From positions 62,001 to 126,000 of the forward strand of contig NZ_FNCG01000012.1 in NCBI RefSeq assembly GCF_900100945.1: DNA of 64,000 bases. Direction: 5' to 3'. The DNA comes from Mucilaginibacter gossypii (lineage in GTDB: Bacteria; Bacteroidota; Bacteroidia; Sphingobacteriales; Sphingobacteriaceae). Below the pieces are notes generated by a model. It was not told the DNA's origin and made no database searches. It worked only from the letters and a program-made list of their open reading frames with translations. Below are positions 34,038-43,819 of the stretch, one piece after another. The number at the start of each line of letters is the position of its first letter. Position 1 is the first letter of the stretch. Both the position numbers and the translations under genes were made by a program.

Positions 34038-34616
34038 ATGTTATCTGTTCAATTGTTTCATAATTTCAATAAATACGCCAGGATCACGGAAGCTGATTTT
34101 GGACTGATAGAACAGGTCCTCAGCAAGAAATTCGTTAAGAAGAGAAGGACACTCTTATCCGAAGGGGATAAAAGCCGGTATATTTATTTTGTTGAAAAAG
34201 GAGCACTGCGTTCTTTTACTGTTGACAAGGACGGTGTGGAACATGTGATCCAATTGGCTATAGAGGAACACTGGATAGCGGATCTTTATAGTTTTGTCAC
34301 AAAGGCGGCGGGTAATATTAACATAGAAGCAATTGAAGATAGCGAAGTCTGGTTATTGCCACATCACGAACTCGAACTACTCTACGAGCAGATCCCTGCC
34401 CTGGAACGGTATTTTCGCCAATTGTTTCAACGGGCTTATGTGAGCCTGCAGCAGAGACTAAATCTGACCGTGAGTTCCAATGCAGAAGACCGTTATCGGC
34501 AGCTTCTGCAGGATTTTCCGCAAATCGCTGCAAGGATACCCCTTATTTATATCGCGTCCTTTTTGGGGATAACACCGGAAAGCTTAAGCCGGATCAGAAA
34601 ACAACTTTTTCAATAA
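34038..34616 (+). CDS. Crp/Fnr-family transcriptional regulator
   Basis: 192 residues. Cyclic-nucleotide-binding-type beta roll (LLSEGDKSRYIYFVEKGALRSF) and C-terminal HTH (IPLIYIASFLGITPESLSRIRKQL). The usual cAMP-binding motif is not evident, which is normal for the Bacteroidota branch. It closes the cluster at 31877-34616 with a 21-bp gap and probably regulates it. A second Crp/Fnr gene of the same type is at 52353-52952 in a cluster of similar composition. Confidence 0.85.
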   Translation: MLSVQLFHNFNKYARITEADFGLIEQVLSKKFVKKRRTLLSEGDKSRYIYFVEKGALRSFTVDKDGVEHVIQLAIEEHWIADLYSFVTKAAGNINIEAIEDSEVWLLPHHELELLYEQIPALERYFRQLFQRAYVSLQQRLNLTVSSNAEDRYRQLLQDFPQIAARIPLIYIASFLGITPESLSRIRKQLFQ

Positions 34617-34765
34617 TGCCCTACCAGGCAACAACCTCAATAACTTAACTGGTACATTTTTAATTACCAAAAGAAAATCGGCTACATACACATCTTAAAG
34701 CCCATATCCACTTTGTGGGTATGGGTTTGTCCATGTAATACAATCGTGTCATCTGATCTCTCGTA

Positions 34766-35263
34766 TTACAGATCATAATCAATCATCGTTGCGTTAAATT
34801 CCGGATTCAGTTTTTTGTTCAGTAATGTTGGTTCAACCGTTACTATCACTTCTACAGTTGGCCCGACATTCATAGTCAATAAATGCCCTCCTTTTACCAA
34901 ACCACCTCGTTCTGAAGCTGTGGCATGTGCATGTACTACCGGTTTGTCCTGATACCAAGTAATGTTTCCGTTTAAGGATGTTACTTCTGCAATGCCAACC
35001 TTAATTACTTCATATTCAAGGCGATCAAAGTCGAACCAACCCAGTTCAACGCTGAATGCACTACCGATACCTTGAAAGTGGGCGCTTTTTACGCCATATT
35101 CCAAAGCGAACCCTGCTAAACCGGATACCACTTCGTCGCCCTTAAAAAAACTGATTATATAAGTTGTAGCATTTGCCGCAGCGCTTAACAATTTTACTTT
35201 CATAGCTGGAGCGTTTCCCGCTTCGGCATGTGAAGCTGCCGATCTATATTCTAATTTTTCCAT
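34766..35263 (-). CDS. PPC (DUF296) domain protein, cytosolic
   Basis: 165 residues. PPC fold with FFKGDEVVSGLAGFALEYGV near the start and the metal-binding-type pair VVHAHAT plus KGGHLLTMNVGPTVEV. Bacterial PPC proteins are of unknown function; in plants the domain occurs in AT-hook proteins. The start overlaps the FMN-reductase stop by 13 bp, so they are co-transcribed. A secreted paralogue is at 51667-52260. Confidence 0.85.
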   Translation of the reverse strand: MEKLEYRSAASHAEAGNAPAMKVKLLSAAANATTYIISFFKGDEVVSGLAGFALEYGVKSAHFQGIGSAFSVELGWFDFDRLEYEVIKVGIAEVTSLNGNITWYQDKPVVHAHATASERGGLVKGGHLLTMNVGPTVEVIVTVEPTLLNKKLNPEFNATMIDYDL

Positions 35264-35823
35264 CTTTTAAATATTTTTTTGTTAAACCATTCCACGTACG
35301 CATTTACTGCCTTCTGCAAAAAGTCTTTGGTGCTTCCTTCTTTTAAATTACCACTTTCATCAAACAGCTCGTTTACTTTCGGCAAATAAACCTCGGGCTG
35401 TTGCATGGTTGGAACATTCAAAAATACCAGGCTTTGCCTTAAATGGTGATTAGCCCCAAAAGCAGATAGGTTGCTGGGCGAGTTGCTAAAAACGGCTGCA
35501 GGCTTGGCGTTCCATACACTTTTGCCATAAGGTCTTGAGCCTACATCCAAAGCATTTTTTAAGACGGCAGGCACTGACCGGTTATATTCGGGCGTAATAA
35601 AAATAATCCCATCCACCTGTTCCATTTCTTTTCTAAAAGCCGTTACAGCTTTGGGAACCCCAGGATGATCGTCAAAATCCTGATTATAGATGGGAATATC
35701 AGCCAGTGATATGATTCGAAACTCTAGTTCGTCAGGCGCCATGCTCAATAAAGCATTCGCTAATTTTTTAGAGTAAGACTCTCTACGCAGGCTGCCTGCG
35801 AGAATGCCGATTACATTTTTCAT
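35251..35823 (-). CDS. NADPH-dependent FMN reductase (NAD(P)H quinone reductase-like)
   Basis: 190 residues. Flavodoxin-like fold with ILAGSLRRESYSKKLANAL at the start and the hallmark EYNRSVPAVLKNALD loop (about 99-113). Family members reduce FMN, quinones, azo dyes or chromate with NAD(P)H. It is the first gene of a two-gene operon with the PPC protein, next to a broken hydrolase and an alcohol dehydrogenase, which suits a role in redox detoxification. Confidence 0.85.
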   Translation of the reverse strand: MKNVIGILAGSLRRESYSKKLANALLSMAPDELEFRIISLADIPIYNQDFDDHPGVPKAVTAFRKEMEQVDGIIFITPEYNRSVPAVLKNALDVGSRPYGKSVWNAKPAAVFSNSPSNLSAFGANHHLRQSLVFLNVPTMQQPEVYLPKVNELFDESGNLKEGSTKDFLQKAVNAYVEWFNKKIFKRWKN

Positions 35824-35834
35824 TTGTTATAATG

Positions 35835-36724
35835 TTAATTTGATGAATTGATCTGATAACCAAGAAAACCGAGCCAGTCGGAAAACCGGTCCATCCAGTA
35901 GTCTACCGGAAGGTGTTGTATTTTTGTACCGAATCCATGACTGCCTTTGGCATAAATATGAAGTTCAGCACTGTTTGATTTGTTTTTCCAATCTTTATAG
36001 AACAAAAGGCAGTCCTGGTCAAGTTTGAACGTATCGTCTTGGGCCACCGCAATAAATAATGGTGCCGCGCCGGAGGGCGCTTCCATGCCGGTGAAAGGAT
36101 GGAGATAAGGATAAAGCGTAGCGACGAAGGCCGCATGGTCATTTTCATTTTTCGAGTAGGCAACCCTGCGGCAACTGTTCCACCGGCCGAGAACCCAATG
36201 ATGCCGACTTTAGACGGATCAATGTTATAATTCTATGCATGATCTTTAACAAATGCCATAGCCGCCTTGCCGTCACCGATAGCAAGTGGCACATCCGCAT
36301 CCATGACCGATACAAACTTTTTGAAATCTTTCATCTTTTCTTCCATTCCGGCAAATGGATCCTTGGGATCCAGCTGTAATATCCTATACTTAAGCACAAA
36401 GGCGGTAAAGCCTTTTTCTGCTAAAATTTTTGCAACCCGGTATCCTTCATTATCCATATCCAGCACATGGAACGCGCCGCCTGGGCAAATGATGACCGCA
36501 CTCCCGTTATTATGCGCCGGATTCGGACGATAAACCGTTAACGTTGGATCACTCACGTTGATAACGGTGCGATTCCCGGTTGAAGGATCCGTTAAGGTTT
36601 TTTCCTCCCACTTCCATTGCTCGGAACCGGGAGCTTTCCCATTATAAAGTTTAATTACTTCCTGGGCGTATCCTTTTACGGTATTCATCATTGACAACAC
36701 CATTATAATTCTTAACACTTTCAT
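35835..36724 (-). pseudogene. Broken alpha/beta hydrolase (BD-FAE/esterase-like) gene
   Basis: The first part (36233-36724) encodes a signal peptide and VYRPNPAHNNGSAVIICPGG, and stops at a TAG (36233-36235). The same frame continues past it as NYNIDPSKVGIIGFSAGGTV with the nucleophile serine, then needs a one-base frameshift near 36160 to reach VAYSKNENDHAAFVATLYPY and the C-terminal part (35835-36086, catalytic His in GSHGFGTK). So two lesions split what was a secreted esterase of about 295 residues. The dead gene is flanked by working neighbours. Confidence 0.8.
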
Positions 36725-36743
36725 TTATCGTTTACTTTTTATC

Positions 36744-36786
36744 AAGCTAAGAATATATCCAACCAAAAAGTATATATTCTTAGCTT
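36744..36786. repeat. 15-bp perfect inverted repeat
   Basis: AAGCTAAGAATATAT (36744-36758) and ATATATTCTTAGCTT (36772-36786), with a 13-nt loop, lie between the alcohol-dehydrogenase stop and the hydrolase start. No T-run, so it is an operator or structural element as likely as a terminator. Confidence 0.5.
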
Positions 36787-36792
36787 GTTCAA

Positions 36793-37905
36793 TTAGTACT
36801 CTTGATTGCCGATGATCAGGACAGATTTAATCGTTCTGCCTTTTTCCGAATCCTCAACTGCCTCATTAATATCCTGGAAAGCGTATTTCTTGATGAGTTT
36901 GTCAAAAGGAAACTGGCCAAGCTGATACATGTGGATCAGTTTTGGAATGAATTCCTGCGGAACACTGTCTCCCTGGTTGATCCATCTGATTTTATAACCT
37001 TTCGTCAGAAAGATATTGGTTTCTAACTCTAATGGCTTACGCGCAACACCGATGCAAACCATCTCGCCAACAGGAGCCAGGCTCGACAACACATTATTGA
37101 TCACTTCGTTTCTTCCGGTTGTATCAATTCCATATTGTACACCGTTAGGCAGGATCTCCCGAATGCGTTTTTGCACATCTTCGGTCAAACTGTTGATGGT
37201 ATGCGTTGCACCCAGTTCCCTGGAAAAGTTCAAACGTTCTTCGTTGATGTCAACCGCAATAATTACGGTGGCTGAAGAAGCCTTTGCTGCCATTAAAGCA
37301 GCTAAACCTACTGCACCGGTACCGGTAATGACGATAGAACTACCGATCTTTACCTTCAAGGAATTGATCACAGCCCCTGCACCGGTTTGTATACCACAGC
37401 CTAAAGGACCTAAAATTTCCAGCGGCGCGTCTTTAGGTACTGCGATCACATTATTCTTATGGGCAATTGCATAGGTAGCAAAGGATGATTGTGAAAAGAA
37501 GTTATCATTGATCACTTTGCCATCAGGGTAATGGTGGTTATGCGTTCCGTCTATACGGGCACCTGAGAAGTTCCGGGGAAAGAATTCATAACAGTATGCC
37601 GGGGTGCCCGAGCGACAGATCTCGCATTCCCCGCAATAACCGTAAGTAAGTACCACGTGGTCACCCACATTTAGGTGATGCACATCATCGCCAATACTTT
37701 CAATAACGCCTGAGCCTTCGTGGCCCAGGATCACAGGAAAGTTGGGTGAACCCATTACAAAATCTCGCGCGACCATATCGGTATGGCAAATGCCGGTCGC
37801 TATAATTCTGACCAATACTTCGTCGGACTTTGGCTGGTCTAAAATTACTTTAGTTAGTTCAAAATTGCTGCCTTGTGCTTTAACGACAGCTGCTGTGATT
37901 TTCAT
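36793..37905 (-). CDS. Zinc-dependent alcohol dehydrogenase (MDR family)
   Basis: 370 residues. Catalytic-zinc residues in TGICHTDMV and GHEGSGVIE, structural-zinc cysteines in YCGECEICRSGTPAYC, and Rossmann motif GTGAVGLAALMAAKASSAT (about 199-217). The pattern is close to aryl-alcohol (benzyl alcohol) dehydrogenases. It would interconvert an alcohol and aldehyde with NAD. Its place near the FMN reductase and efflux operon fits aldehyde or xenobiotic detoxification. ATG at 37905 fits the family start. Confidence 0.85.
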   Translation of the reverse strand: MKITAAVVKAQGSNFELTKVILDQPKSDEVLVRIIATGICHTDMVARDFVMGSPNFPVILGHEGSGVIESIGDDVHHLNVGDHVVLTYGYCGECEICRSGTPAYCYEFFPRNFSGARIDGTHNHHYPDGKVINDNFFSQSSFATYAIAHKNNVIAVPKDAPLEILGPLGCGIQTGAGAVINSLKVKIGSSIVITGTGAVGLAALMAAKASSATVIIAVDINEERLNFSRELGATHTINSLTEDVQKRIREILPNGVQYGIDTTGRNEVINNVLSSLAPVGEMVCIGVARKPLELETNIFLTKGYKIRWINQGDSVPQEFIPKLIHMYQLGQFPFDKLIKKYAFQDINEAVEDSEKGRTIKSVLIIGNQEY

Positions 37906-37960
37906 AATGATTAAATTTAAATAATGTGATTAATTGATTTCCTGTAAATATCTAAATGTG

Positions 37961-39568
37961 CTATAGATTACCAGATGGCACCACCATGCGCCGATTCCAG
38001 TGTAAGAAAGTTTTATTAATGGCCGGTATCATTAGGATGAGCATCGCCACACCAAAAAGCAGTAAGGCAATGGTTAGGAATACAGCCCGATTAGTGAGCA
38101 ACTGCGTTTGCTGGGCAAGGCTCTGACCGAGCGCGCCATTAGCCAGCGCCGAAGCCTGATCTGCTGAAAATCCTTTAGCTATATATAACGCTTTGTAATC
38201 TTTGATTCGGTCCGCGGTAATTACATTATCAGCGGTCAGGTAGCCAATAAAGCCTTCCTTAAAGTGCTGGTTGAAATATAACTGCAGATTATAATAGCCA
38301 GCAACTGAATTAGAGGATGCTGTAAAGCGGGCGTAAGCGGCGACCACCAGCCCGGTCGTACCTGTTTCCGCAGGTAAAGAAGATACCGTGAAAATGATAA
38401 TGGGTACAAACAAAAATCCGGAAGCGGCTCCTTGTAGCGTAACCGGAAACAGCAGGTCTGTAAAGGACAGGTCAGGGGTCATTATAAAACACATCCAAAG
38501 ATTGTATCCAACCATCAGCAGAAAGCCAATCACCAGAAAGCCCTTGGTAGAATGGCGTTTGGCCAAAGTGAGTTGTGTGGAGACGATCAGTGAAATTACT
38601 ATCGCGCCTACATTACACAACCCTAAAGTGATCACTTGTAAGGCGCTCCATTTCAGGATACCTCCGGCATAATTATAAACCAGATTAATACTGTCTTTAC
38701 TCCCGTAGTAAATGGCCAGCAGGCATAGTCCAATCAAAAAATTGGGGTATTTAAAGGCTTTTATATGAATCAACGGCCTTTTAATAATTGCCTGGCGGTA
38801 GAAAAATAGTACTGCACCGCACACAGCAATCAAGGTGCTCAGCCCTATTCGCGGGTCTGCGAACCAATAATATTTTGAACCGTAAACGATGGTATAGACA
38901 AAAGCTACGGCTGTGCAGGAGAATATCGTAAATCCGGCCCAATCAATCTGGTATAAGGGATAGGGTTTATGCCCTGACGTAGCGCGTAGGGCGAATAGAC
39001 AGATCAGGAGTGTGAGGATCTGAAAACCAATCAAGTAATAATAACTAACTTTCCAATCGGCTGAGATCACTACTGCGGCCGCAACTAATCCTATCAATAC
39101 AGTATTAGCGAGGATAGTGCCGTAAAACACCGCCGACCCTACGGCCTGTGCGCGTTCGCTTTCCAAACGGGTAAAAATCAGAATGAGGGCACAAGCAGCT
39201 GTATTACCAACTAAAATACCCTGCAAAAACCGAATGATAAAAAAGATATGGATGTCCTGACAATTCAAACATAAGCAGTTCAGCAGGATGGCCAGCAAGA
39301 TATTAGTGATCAAATAGCTCCTTGTTTCAAAATACTTCAAGAACCGAAATTGAACCGGCAGTATCGAGATGATACCCGCGTAGCACAATAGGAGCGCAAA
39401 TGAAATATCTTCAGGCTGTGCACCCAGGTAAGCGACCATATAATTCTGGGTAAGCGAAAACATCCCGAACTGCATGAGCGAAACCAGCAAAATGAGGAAT
39501 AAGGCGATCCGAACGCCCCATTGCCAGTCATTGATCCAATCCTTGAAATACATGGGCTTCCTCATCAC
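37961..39568 (-). CDS. MFS efflux transporter (DHA2/EmrB-like)
   Basis: 535 residues with about 14 hydrophobic segments, the size of DHA2 drug:H+ antiporters. The N-terminal cytosolic end precedes a first helix (WGVRIALFLILLVSLMQFGM), and the last part ends RRMVVPSGNL. The start overlaps the adaptor gene by 4 bp (ATGA at 39565-39568). With the HlyD-like adaptor and TolC-like channel upstream it forms a tripartite pump. The drug or solute is unknown. Confidence 0.85.
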   Translation of the reverse strand: MMRKPMYFKDWINDWQWGVRIALFLILLVSLMQFGMFSLTQNYMVAYLGAQPEDISFALLLCYAGIISILPVQFRFLKYFETRSYLITNILLAILLNCLCLNCQDIHIFFIIRFLQGILVGNTAACALILIFTRLESERAQAVGSAVFYGTILANTVLIGLVAAAVVISADWKVSYYYLIGFQILTLLICLFALRATSGHKPYPLYQIDWAGFTIFSCTAVAFVYTIVYGSKYYWFADPRIGLSTLIAVCGAVLFFYRQAIIKRPLIHIKAFKYPNFLIGLCLLAIYYGSKDSINLVYNYAGGILKWSALQVITLGLCNVGAIVISLIVSTQLTLAKRHSTKGFLVIGFLLMVGYNLWMCFIMTPDLSFTDLLFPVTLQGAASGFLFVPIIIFTVSSLPAETGTTGLVVAAYARFTASSNSVAGYYNLQLYFNQHFKEGFIGYLTADNVITADRIKDYKALYIAKGFSADQASALANGALGQSLAQQTQLLTNRAVFLTIALLLFGVAMLILMIPAINKTFLHWNRRMVVPSGNL

Positions 39569-40608
39569 GCTTTCTTTTTAACTGATACGGTCACATTCAT
39601 TCCTGATATAAACTGATTGGTGTCCTTAATATCAAAGACAATCTTTACAGGCACCCGTTGAATGATCTTAACAAAATTCCCGGTCGAATTATCAGCCGGT
39701 AAAAGGGAGAACCGGGAGCCTGTCGAACCGGCTATCGCCTCGATCCTTCCTTTAAATACTTTGCCGCCTATGGCGTCAACCCTGATGTCGACCGGCTGAC
39801 CGACATACATGCCCTCGACCTGCGTTTCCTTATAATTTGCGGTAATCCATTTGTGATCTTCGTTGATAATGCTGACTAGGGGTTGTCCGGGTTGGATCTG
39901 CTGGCCTTCCAAAATATTTTTCCGGCCCAACCTTCCTGAGTAAGGAGCCCTGATGATCGTGTAGGATAAATTTAACCTTGCCAGATCCAGCGCAGCCTGT
40001 TTGCGTTTGATGTCCGCTTTAACCAGAGCAAAATGTGTTTTTAATTCGGCCACCCGTGCCTGATTTGTCCTCAAGCTGTTTTGTGCAGCGCTGTAATCAC
40101 TGGCCGCAACGTCGTAACGAGCCTGAACCTGTTCCAGGTCAGAACCCGTAGCAGCTTCTTCTTTGACCAGGTTTTTATATCGCCTGATATCCTGCTTTTG
40201 CTGCACGTACCTGGCCTGAGCGCCTTTGATCTGGTCCTTATTGACGTCAGTGCTCAATTCAGATGAATGAATGCCGGCTGATAAAACCGTAAGCTGCGCT
40301 TGTGCATCTTCCATTGCGGCCTCAGCTGCATCCAGTTGCGCTTTGTATTCCCGGTCATCCAGAATGACCAGGGTGTCGCCCCGCTTAACCAGTTGATGCT
40401 CCTCGAACTTAACATGTTCTATGTAGCCACCTGCCCGAGCGGATACAGGGTTGATGTAAGAATCTACTTGGGCATCGTTGGTTTCTTCGTAATGCTGGCT
40501 AAACCCCCGATATTGAACGAAATAAAATATGCCGGTGAGAACGACGAAGATGGCAATGATCGTGATAACGATATTTCCCGGATGGATCTTTTGATTTTCT
40601 TTTTTCAT
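39565..40608 (-). CDS. HlyD/EmrA-type membrane fusion protein
   Basis: 347 residues. One transmembrane segment (about 12-31), then the lipoyl half-motif EEHQLVKRGDTLVILDDREY, a long coiled coil with repeated Ala/Gln (about 85-200) and the returning lipoyl-barrel part ending in MNVTVSVKKKA. It is the adaptor joining the MFS pump to the TolC-like channel. It overlaps the pump gene by 4 bp and follows the TolC gene by 14 bp, so translation is coupled. Confidence 0.85.
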   Translation of the reverse strand: MKKENQKIHPGNIVITIIAIFVVLTGIFYFVQYRGFSQHYEETNDAQVDSYINPVSARAGGYIEHVKFEEHQLVKRGDTLVILDDREYKAQLDAAEAAMEDAQAQLTVLSAGIHSSELSTDVNKDQIKGAQARYVQQKQDIRRYKNLVKEEAATGSDLEQVQARYDVAASDYSAAQNSLRTNQARVAELKTHFALVKADIKRKQAALDLARLNLSYTIIRAPYSGRLGRKNILEGQQIQPGQPLVSIINEDHKWITANYKETQVEGMYVGQPVDIRVDAIGGKVFKGRIEAIAGSTGSRFSLLPADNSTGNFVKIIQRVPVKIVFDIKDTNQFISGMNVTVSVKKKA

Positions 40609-40622
40609 GTCAAAGGCGTTAA

Positions 40623-41984
40623 TTACAAATTGCCGCTGGTATATAAAAGGTGATAGTAAATGGTGAGTGCGTCTGTTTGGGCCTTGATAAGATTGAACCT
40701 TGATTCCTGAAGCAGGTTATCGGCATCGAGGAGATCTGTGAGCAAAGCAAGTTGATTGAAATATTTAGCGGTAACGATGCGGTAATTGACCTGTGATTGT
40801 TCCACAGAACGCTGATTGACCGAAATGCGGTTGAGCGCCTCTATATATTTGATGTAGTACGATTTGACATCGGTGGTAATATTATCCGCGGTTGCCTGCT
40901 GCTGCAGCTCCAGTTCTCTAACCCTTAGTTTGCCAGCAGCGATTTTGCTCTTATTGTGGTAAAGTGAGGAAATACTATATTGTGCTTTAAGCCCGACAAA
41001 ACCCACTGCATACGCCTGATTGACAGAAGGAAAAAACAAGTAATTTGGGTAATTCAAGCCATAAGCGGTGTAGAAAGCCAGAGATGGCATATTGGCACTC
41101 TGAATGCCGCTAACCCTTGCACGCTGTATTTCCACATTCTCGGCCGCCTTACGTACACTGAAAGAAGATATACCGGCCCGTTCGATCAATTGCAGCAAAG
41201 ATTCAGGTCTGGGCTTCGGCATGGCGGCAGAATCGGTGGGATTTAAACGAACGCTGTCCGGCACATTCATCATTACGTCCAGCCGTTGATTGGCGATGCT
41301 GATATTATTTTCGGTTTGTTGGAGGGAAAGTTCAACGTTGGAAAGCATAACCTCGGCCCGTAATACATCGCTTTTTGTAACCTTTTGATTTTTGTAAAGT
41401 GTATTGATATTCTTTAGTCGTGTTTGTGCCCTTTTTAACTGATCCTGGATATATTTCCTCAGGTCAGCCAGCCGGACCAGATCAAGGTATTGACCTGCAG
41501 TTTGCAGCGCGATATTTCCGGACTGGTCATCGGCATTCAGTTTAGCCAGATCCAGCCGCGAAGACTGTTCTTTTTGGAAAGCGCGCTGACGTCCGCCACT
41601 ATAAATATTAAATAAGGCATCTACCCCCAATGCAGCAGCATTTGGCGTCGGTTTTCGCGGACCGGTTGTGGAATGACTGAGACCTTCGGTAAATAAGGTA
41701 AGATCAGAGAAACGCTGGTAAGAACCGCTCACATTAACTGTTGGCAGCGCCGCACGGTAAGCGTCCTTTCTGTCTTCGCCAGTCGCACTTTCTTCGATCC
41801 GGGCCGCCTGTACATTTTTATTCTGACTTTTCGCAAACTGAACCGCTTCGGACAACGACAAGTTGAAACCCGACCCCCCGGTTACCTGTGCAAATAGTTG
41901 CTGTGTGTGTGCTGTCAATATAATGAACACCACGAAAACAGCGGTCAGAAAAGTATTTTTAGAGTAATAGCGGCACTTAAGCAT
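40623..41984 (-). CDS. TolC-family outer membrane efflux protein
   Basis: 453 residues. An N-terminal hydrophobic stretch (VFVVFIILTAHTQQLFAQ) serves as signal peptide, followed by two repeats of the TolC helical hairpin, including the LSLSEAVQFAKSQNKNVQAA start and the KSDVLRAEVMLSNVELSLQQ segment. It forms the outer membrane duct. It overlaps the TetR stop by 8 bp (41977-41984), so regulator, channel, adaptor and pump form one operon. Confidence 0.9.
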   Translation of the reverse strand: MLKCRYYSKNTFLTAVFVVFIILTAHTQQLFAQVTGGSGFNLSLSEAVQFAKSQNKNVQAARIEESATGEDRKDAYRAALPTVNVSGSYQRFSDLTLFTEGLSHSTTGPRKPTPNAAALGVDALFNIYSGGRQRAFQKEQSSRLDLAKLNADDQSGNIALQTAGQYLDLVRLADLRKYIQDQLKRAQTRLKNINTLYKNQKVTKSDVLRAEVMLSNVELSLQQTENNISIANQRLDVMMNVPDSVRLNPTDSAAMPKPRPESLLQLIERAGISSFSVRKAAENVEIQRARVSGIQSANMPSLAFYTAYGLNYPNYLFFPSVNQAYAVGFVGLKAQYSISSLYHNKSKIAAGKLRVRELELQQQATADNITTDVKSYYIKYIEALNRISVNQRSVEQSQVNYRIVTAKYFNQLALLTDLLDADNLLQESRFNLIKAQTDALTIYYHLLYTSGNL

Positions 41985-42615
41985 GGCATGAATTATTTAA
42001 AGCAAATTTTTCAGGTATGACCATTAATAGGATGTGATCGATCATTCGCCCGGTGATGTCATTCCTGACCGGCTCATTCAAATGCATTAATGAAGACAGG
42101 TTGCCCGTATAGACAGGAGGGATGAATGAAAGGATGTTGAGCGCAAAGATTTCCGCATCTATACTTTTAAATTGGCCTGTTTGAATGCCACTACTGATAA
42201 TTTTGAGCAGGAACTGGTAGATATGGACGCGGGCTTCCGTTACCATGGCAATAACGGCCGGATGACGATGTGTAGCCAGTTGATTATACAGCAGGCGATG
42301 AAAATTTTCGTTTGAAGAGATCCTTTTGATGTAGATGAGCAAATAACCTCTTAATTTTTCTTCGGCATCCAATTCAAACCGATCAAACTCGCTGATCTCT
42401 GCCGTAATTTGAATTAGCCTGTTCTTAAATATTTCAAGATACAGGGCCTCCTTCGATCCGAAGTAGTAACTGATCATGCCGGAATTAATATCCAGTTTCT
42501 TTGCAATCAGCCTGATGGAAGTTCCGTCAAAGCCATATCTTGCAAATAGCTCTTCAGCGCCTTCTAATAAGAGTTGCTTGCTAACTTGGGATGAATGGTC
42601 TGTTTGCTGGGTCAT
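41977..42615 (-). CDS. TetR/AcrR-family repressor of the efflux operon
   Basis: 212 residues. N-terminal TetR HTH (LLLEGAEELFARYGFDGTSI...SGMISYYFGSKEALYLEIF) and a variable C-terminal ligand domain. It is the first gene of the efflux operon and probably represses it until a pump substrate binds. An inverted repeat overlaps its start codon. Confidence 0.9.
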   Translation of the reverse strand: MTQQTDHSSQVSKQLLLEGAEELFARYGFDGTSIRLIAKKLDINSGMISYYFGSKEALYLEIFKNRLIQITAEISEFDRFELDAEEKLRGYLLIYIKRISSNENFHRLLYNQLATHRHPAVIAMVTEARVHIYQFLLKIISSGIQTGQFKSIDAEIFALNILSFIPPVYTGNLSSLMHLNEPVRNDITGRMIDHILLMVIPEKFALNNSCHA

Positions 42616-42644
42616 GTCCTGTTCAATGATTTATTGATAGGACA
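42615..42644. promoter_or_regulatory. Inverted repeat overlapping the TetR start, likely operator
   Basis: TGTCCT at 42615-42620 and AGGACA at 42639-42644, with nearly matching inner parts (TTCAAT/ATTGATA), form an imperfect 30-bp dyad whose edge touches the ATG of the TetR gene. This size suits a TetR-type operator and implies autoregulation of the efflux operon. Confidence 0.5.
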
Positions 42645-42756
42645 AATTTCCGCTTAAAACAGGCTATAAGATTGCCAAAACAACCTCAATATTTGTCGAA
42701 ATGGCTTATTGGAATAAGTTTATCCGTATAATGGTGACTTTTTAAATTGTAACACT

Positions 42757-43629
42757 TTATAGGAGCTTTTTACGATAAGCCACAGGTGACATGCCAGTAT
42801 TAGCACTGAAAAACTTGCTGAACACGGATTGATTTGAAAAATTAAGAATTCCACTGATCTGAGAGACCGTAAGCGTTTGGTTTTGTAGCAGCACTTTAGC
42901 TTCAAGGGCAATCGTTTCGTCGATCCATTTGCCGGCAGATCTGCCAGTATGTTTTTTAATCGCGGCAGAAAGTGACTTTGGCATCACATGAAGATGGTCG
43001 GCATAAAATTCCAGTTTACGCTCATGCATAAAATTGCGATTGAGCAATTGTTTAAATCTCGAAAAAAGCGTATAACCGGTTAGTGAAGAGGGAAGAATTG
43101 TGCTATGTTGCCGATGATGCGCGTCAATTTCGTATATAACGGCGAAAACAAGGTTACGGATAATTTGGGCTTGGTGGTAGTTAGCCGTCGACTGGGTTAA
43201 AAGAATGAGCTCAAAAAAACTACGGAATTTAACGTGATATACATCATTTAAGCTAAGTGTATGCAAATCTGCGTTTTCGAAAAAAATGTAGTTATTAAAA
43301 AAAAGAATATCGGCATGTTTTTCCAGCAAAAAGGTGTCTTTGAAAAATATGATATCCATTTTTAAAAGTTCGCTCCTTTTACGAAAACTGCGAATGACGG
43401 AAGGCCCGAGCGTAATGATACAAGGCGCATTAATTTCGTAGTTGTTAAGGCCTGCTTGTAAAAAAATATTTCCTTCTTTCAGGTAAGCTATGGCATAGCT
43501 CTCAGCCCGGTAGGGTTCTTCCAGATAGGGATGCCCGGCAGCTTGGATAAACAAATATTCCTTGCTCGTATCCGGTACTGCGAAAAGGCGACTATGTCTT
43601 GAAAGCGAAAAGGTCTTAATTTCCTTCAT
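42757..43629 (-). CDS. AraC-family transcriptional regulator
   Basis: 290 residues. AraC-type cupin N-terminal half (ITLGPSVIRSFRKRSELLKMDI) and C-terminal HTH pair (FYADHLHVMPKSLSAAIKKH and VSQISGILNFSNQSVFSKFFS). It sits on the minus strand 140 bp upstream of the TetR operon and 190 bp from the divergent panB gene. The target could be either. The C-terminal ends at MSPVAYRKKLL. Confidence 0.85.
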   Translation of the reverse strand: MKEIKTFSLSRHSRLFAVPDTSKEYLFIQAAGHPYLEEPYRAESYAIAYLKEGNIFLQAGLNNYEINAPCIITLGPSVIRSFRKRSELLKMDIIFFKDTFLLEKHADILFFNNYIFFENADLHTLSLNDVYHVKFRSFFELILLTQSTANYHQAQIIRNLVFAVIYEIDAHHRQHSTILPSSLTGYTLFSRFKQLLNRNFMHERKLEFYADHLHVMPKSLSAAIKKHTGRSAGKWIDETIALEAKVLLQNQTLTVSQISGILNFSNQSVFSKFFSANTGMSPVAYRKKLL

Positions 43630-43819
43630 TAATGTGAAATTACAATATAGAATCTAAAAGTTTTTGTATTTGAACTTCTTAAAGCAAGCTTTTTACCACA
43701 CGCTATATAAACAAATTATCAAGCCATAACGACAAAAGAGGTATTTAGCTGAGCTGTAATATTGCATTAATAAAAATCGGCAATGGTTTGATCCGATTTC
43801 TACAGCAAAAACGATAAGA

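Noticed and set aside
35835..36724. Programmed recoding in the esterase gene
   Set aside because: Two separate lesions and no slippery site; decay is simpler.
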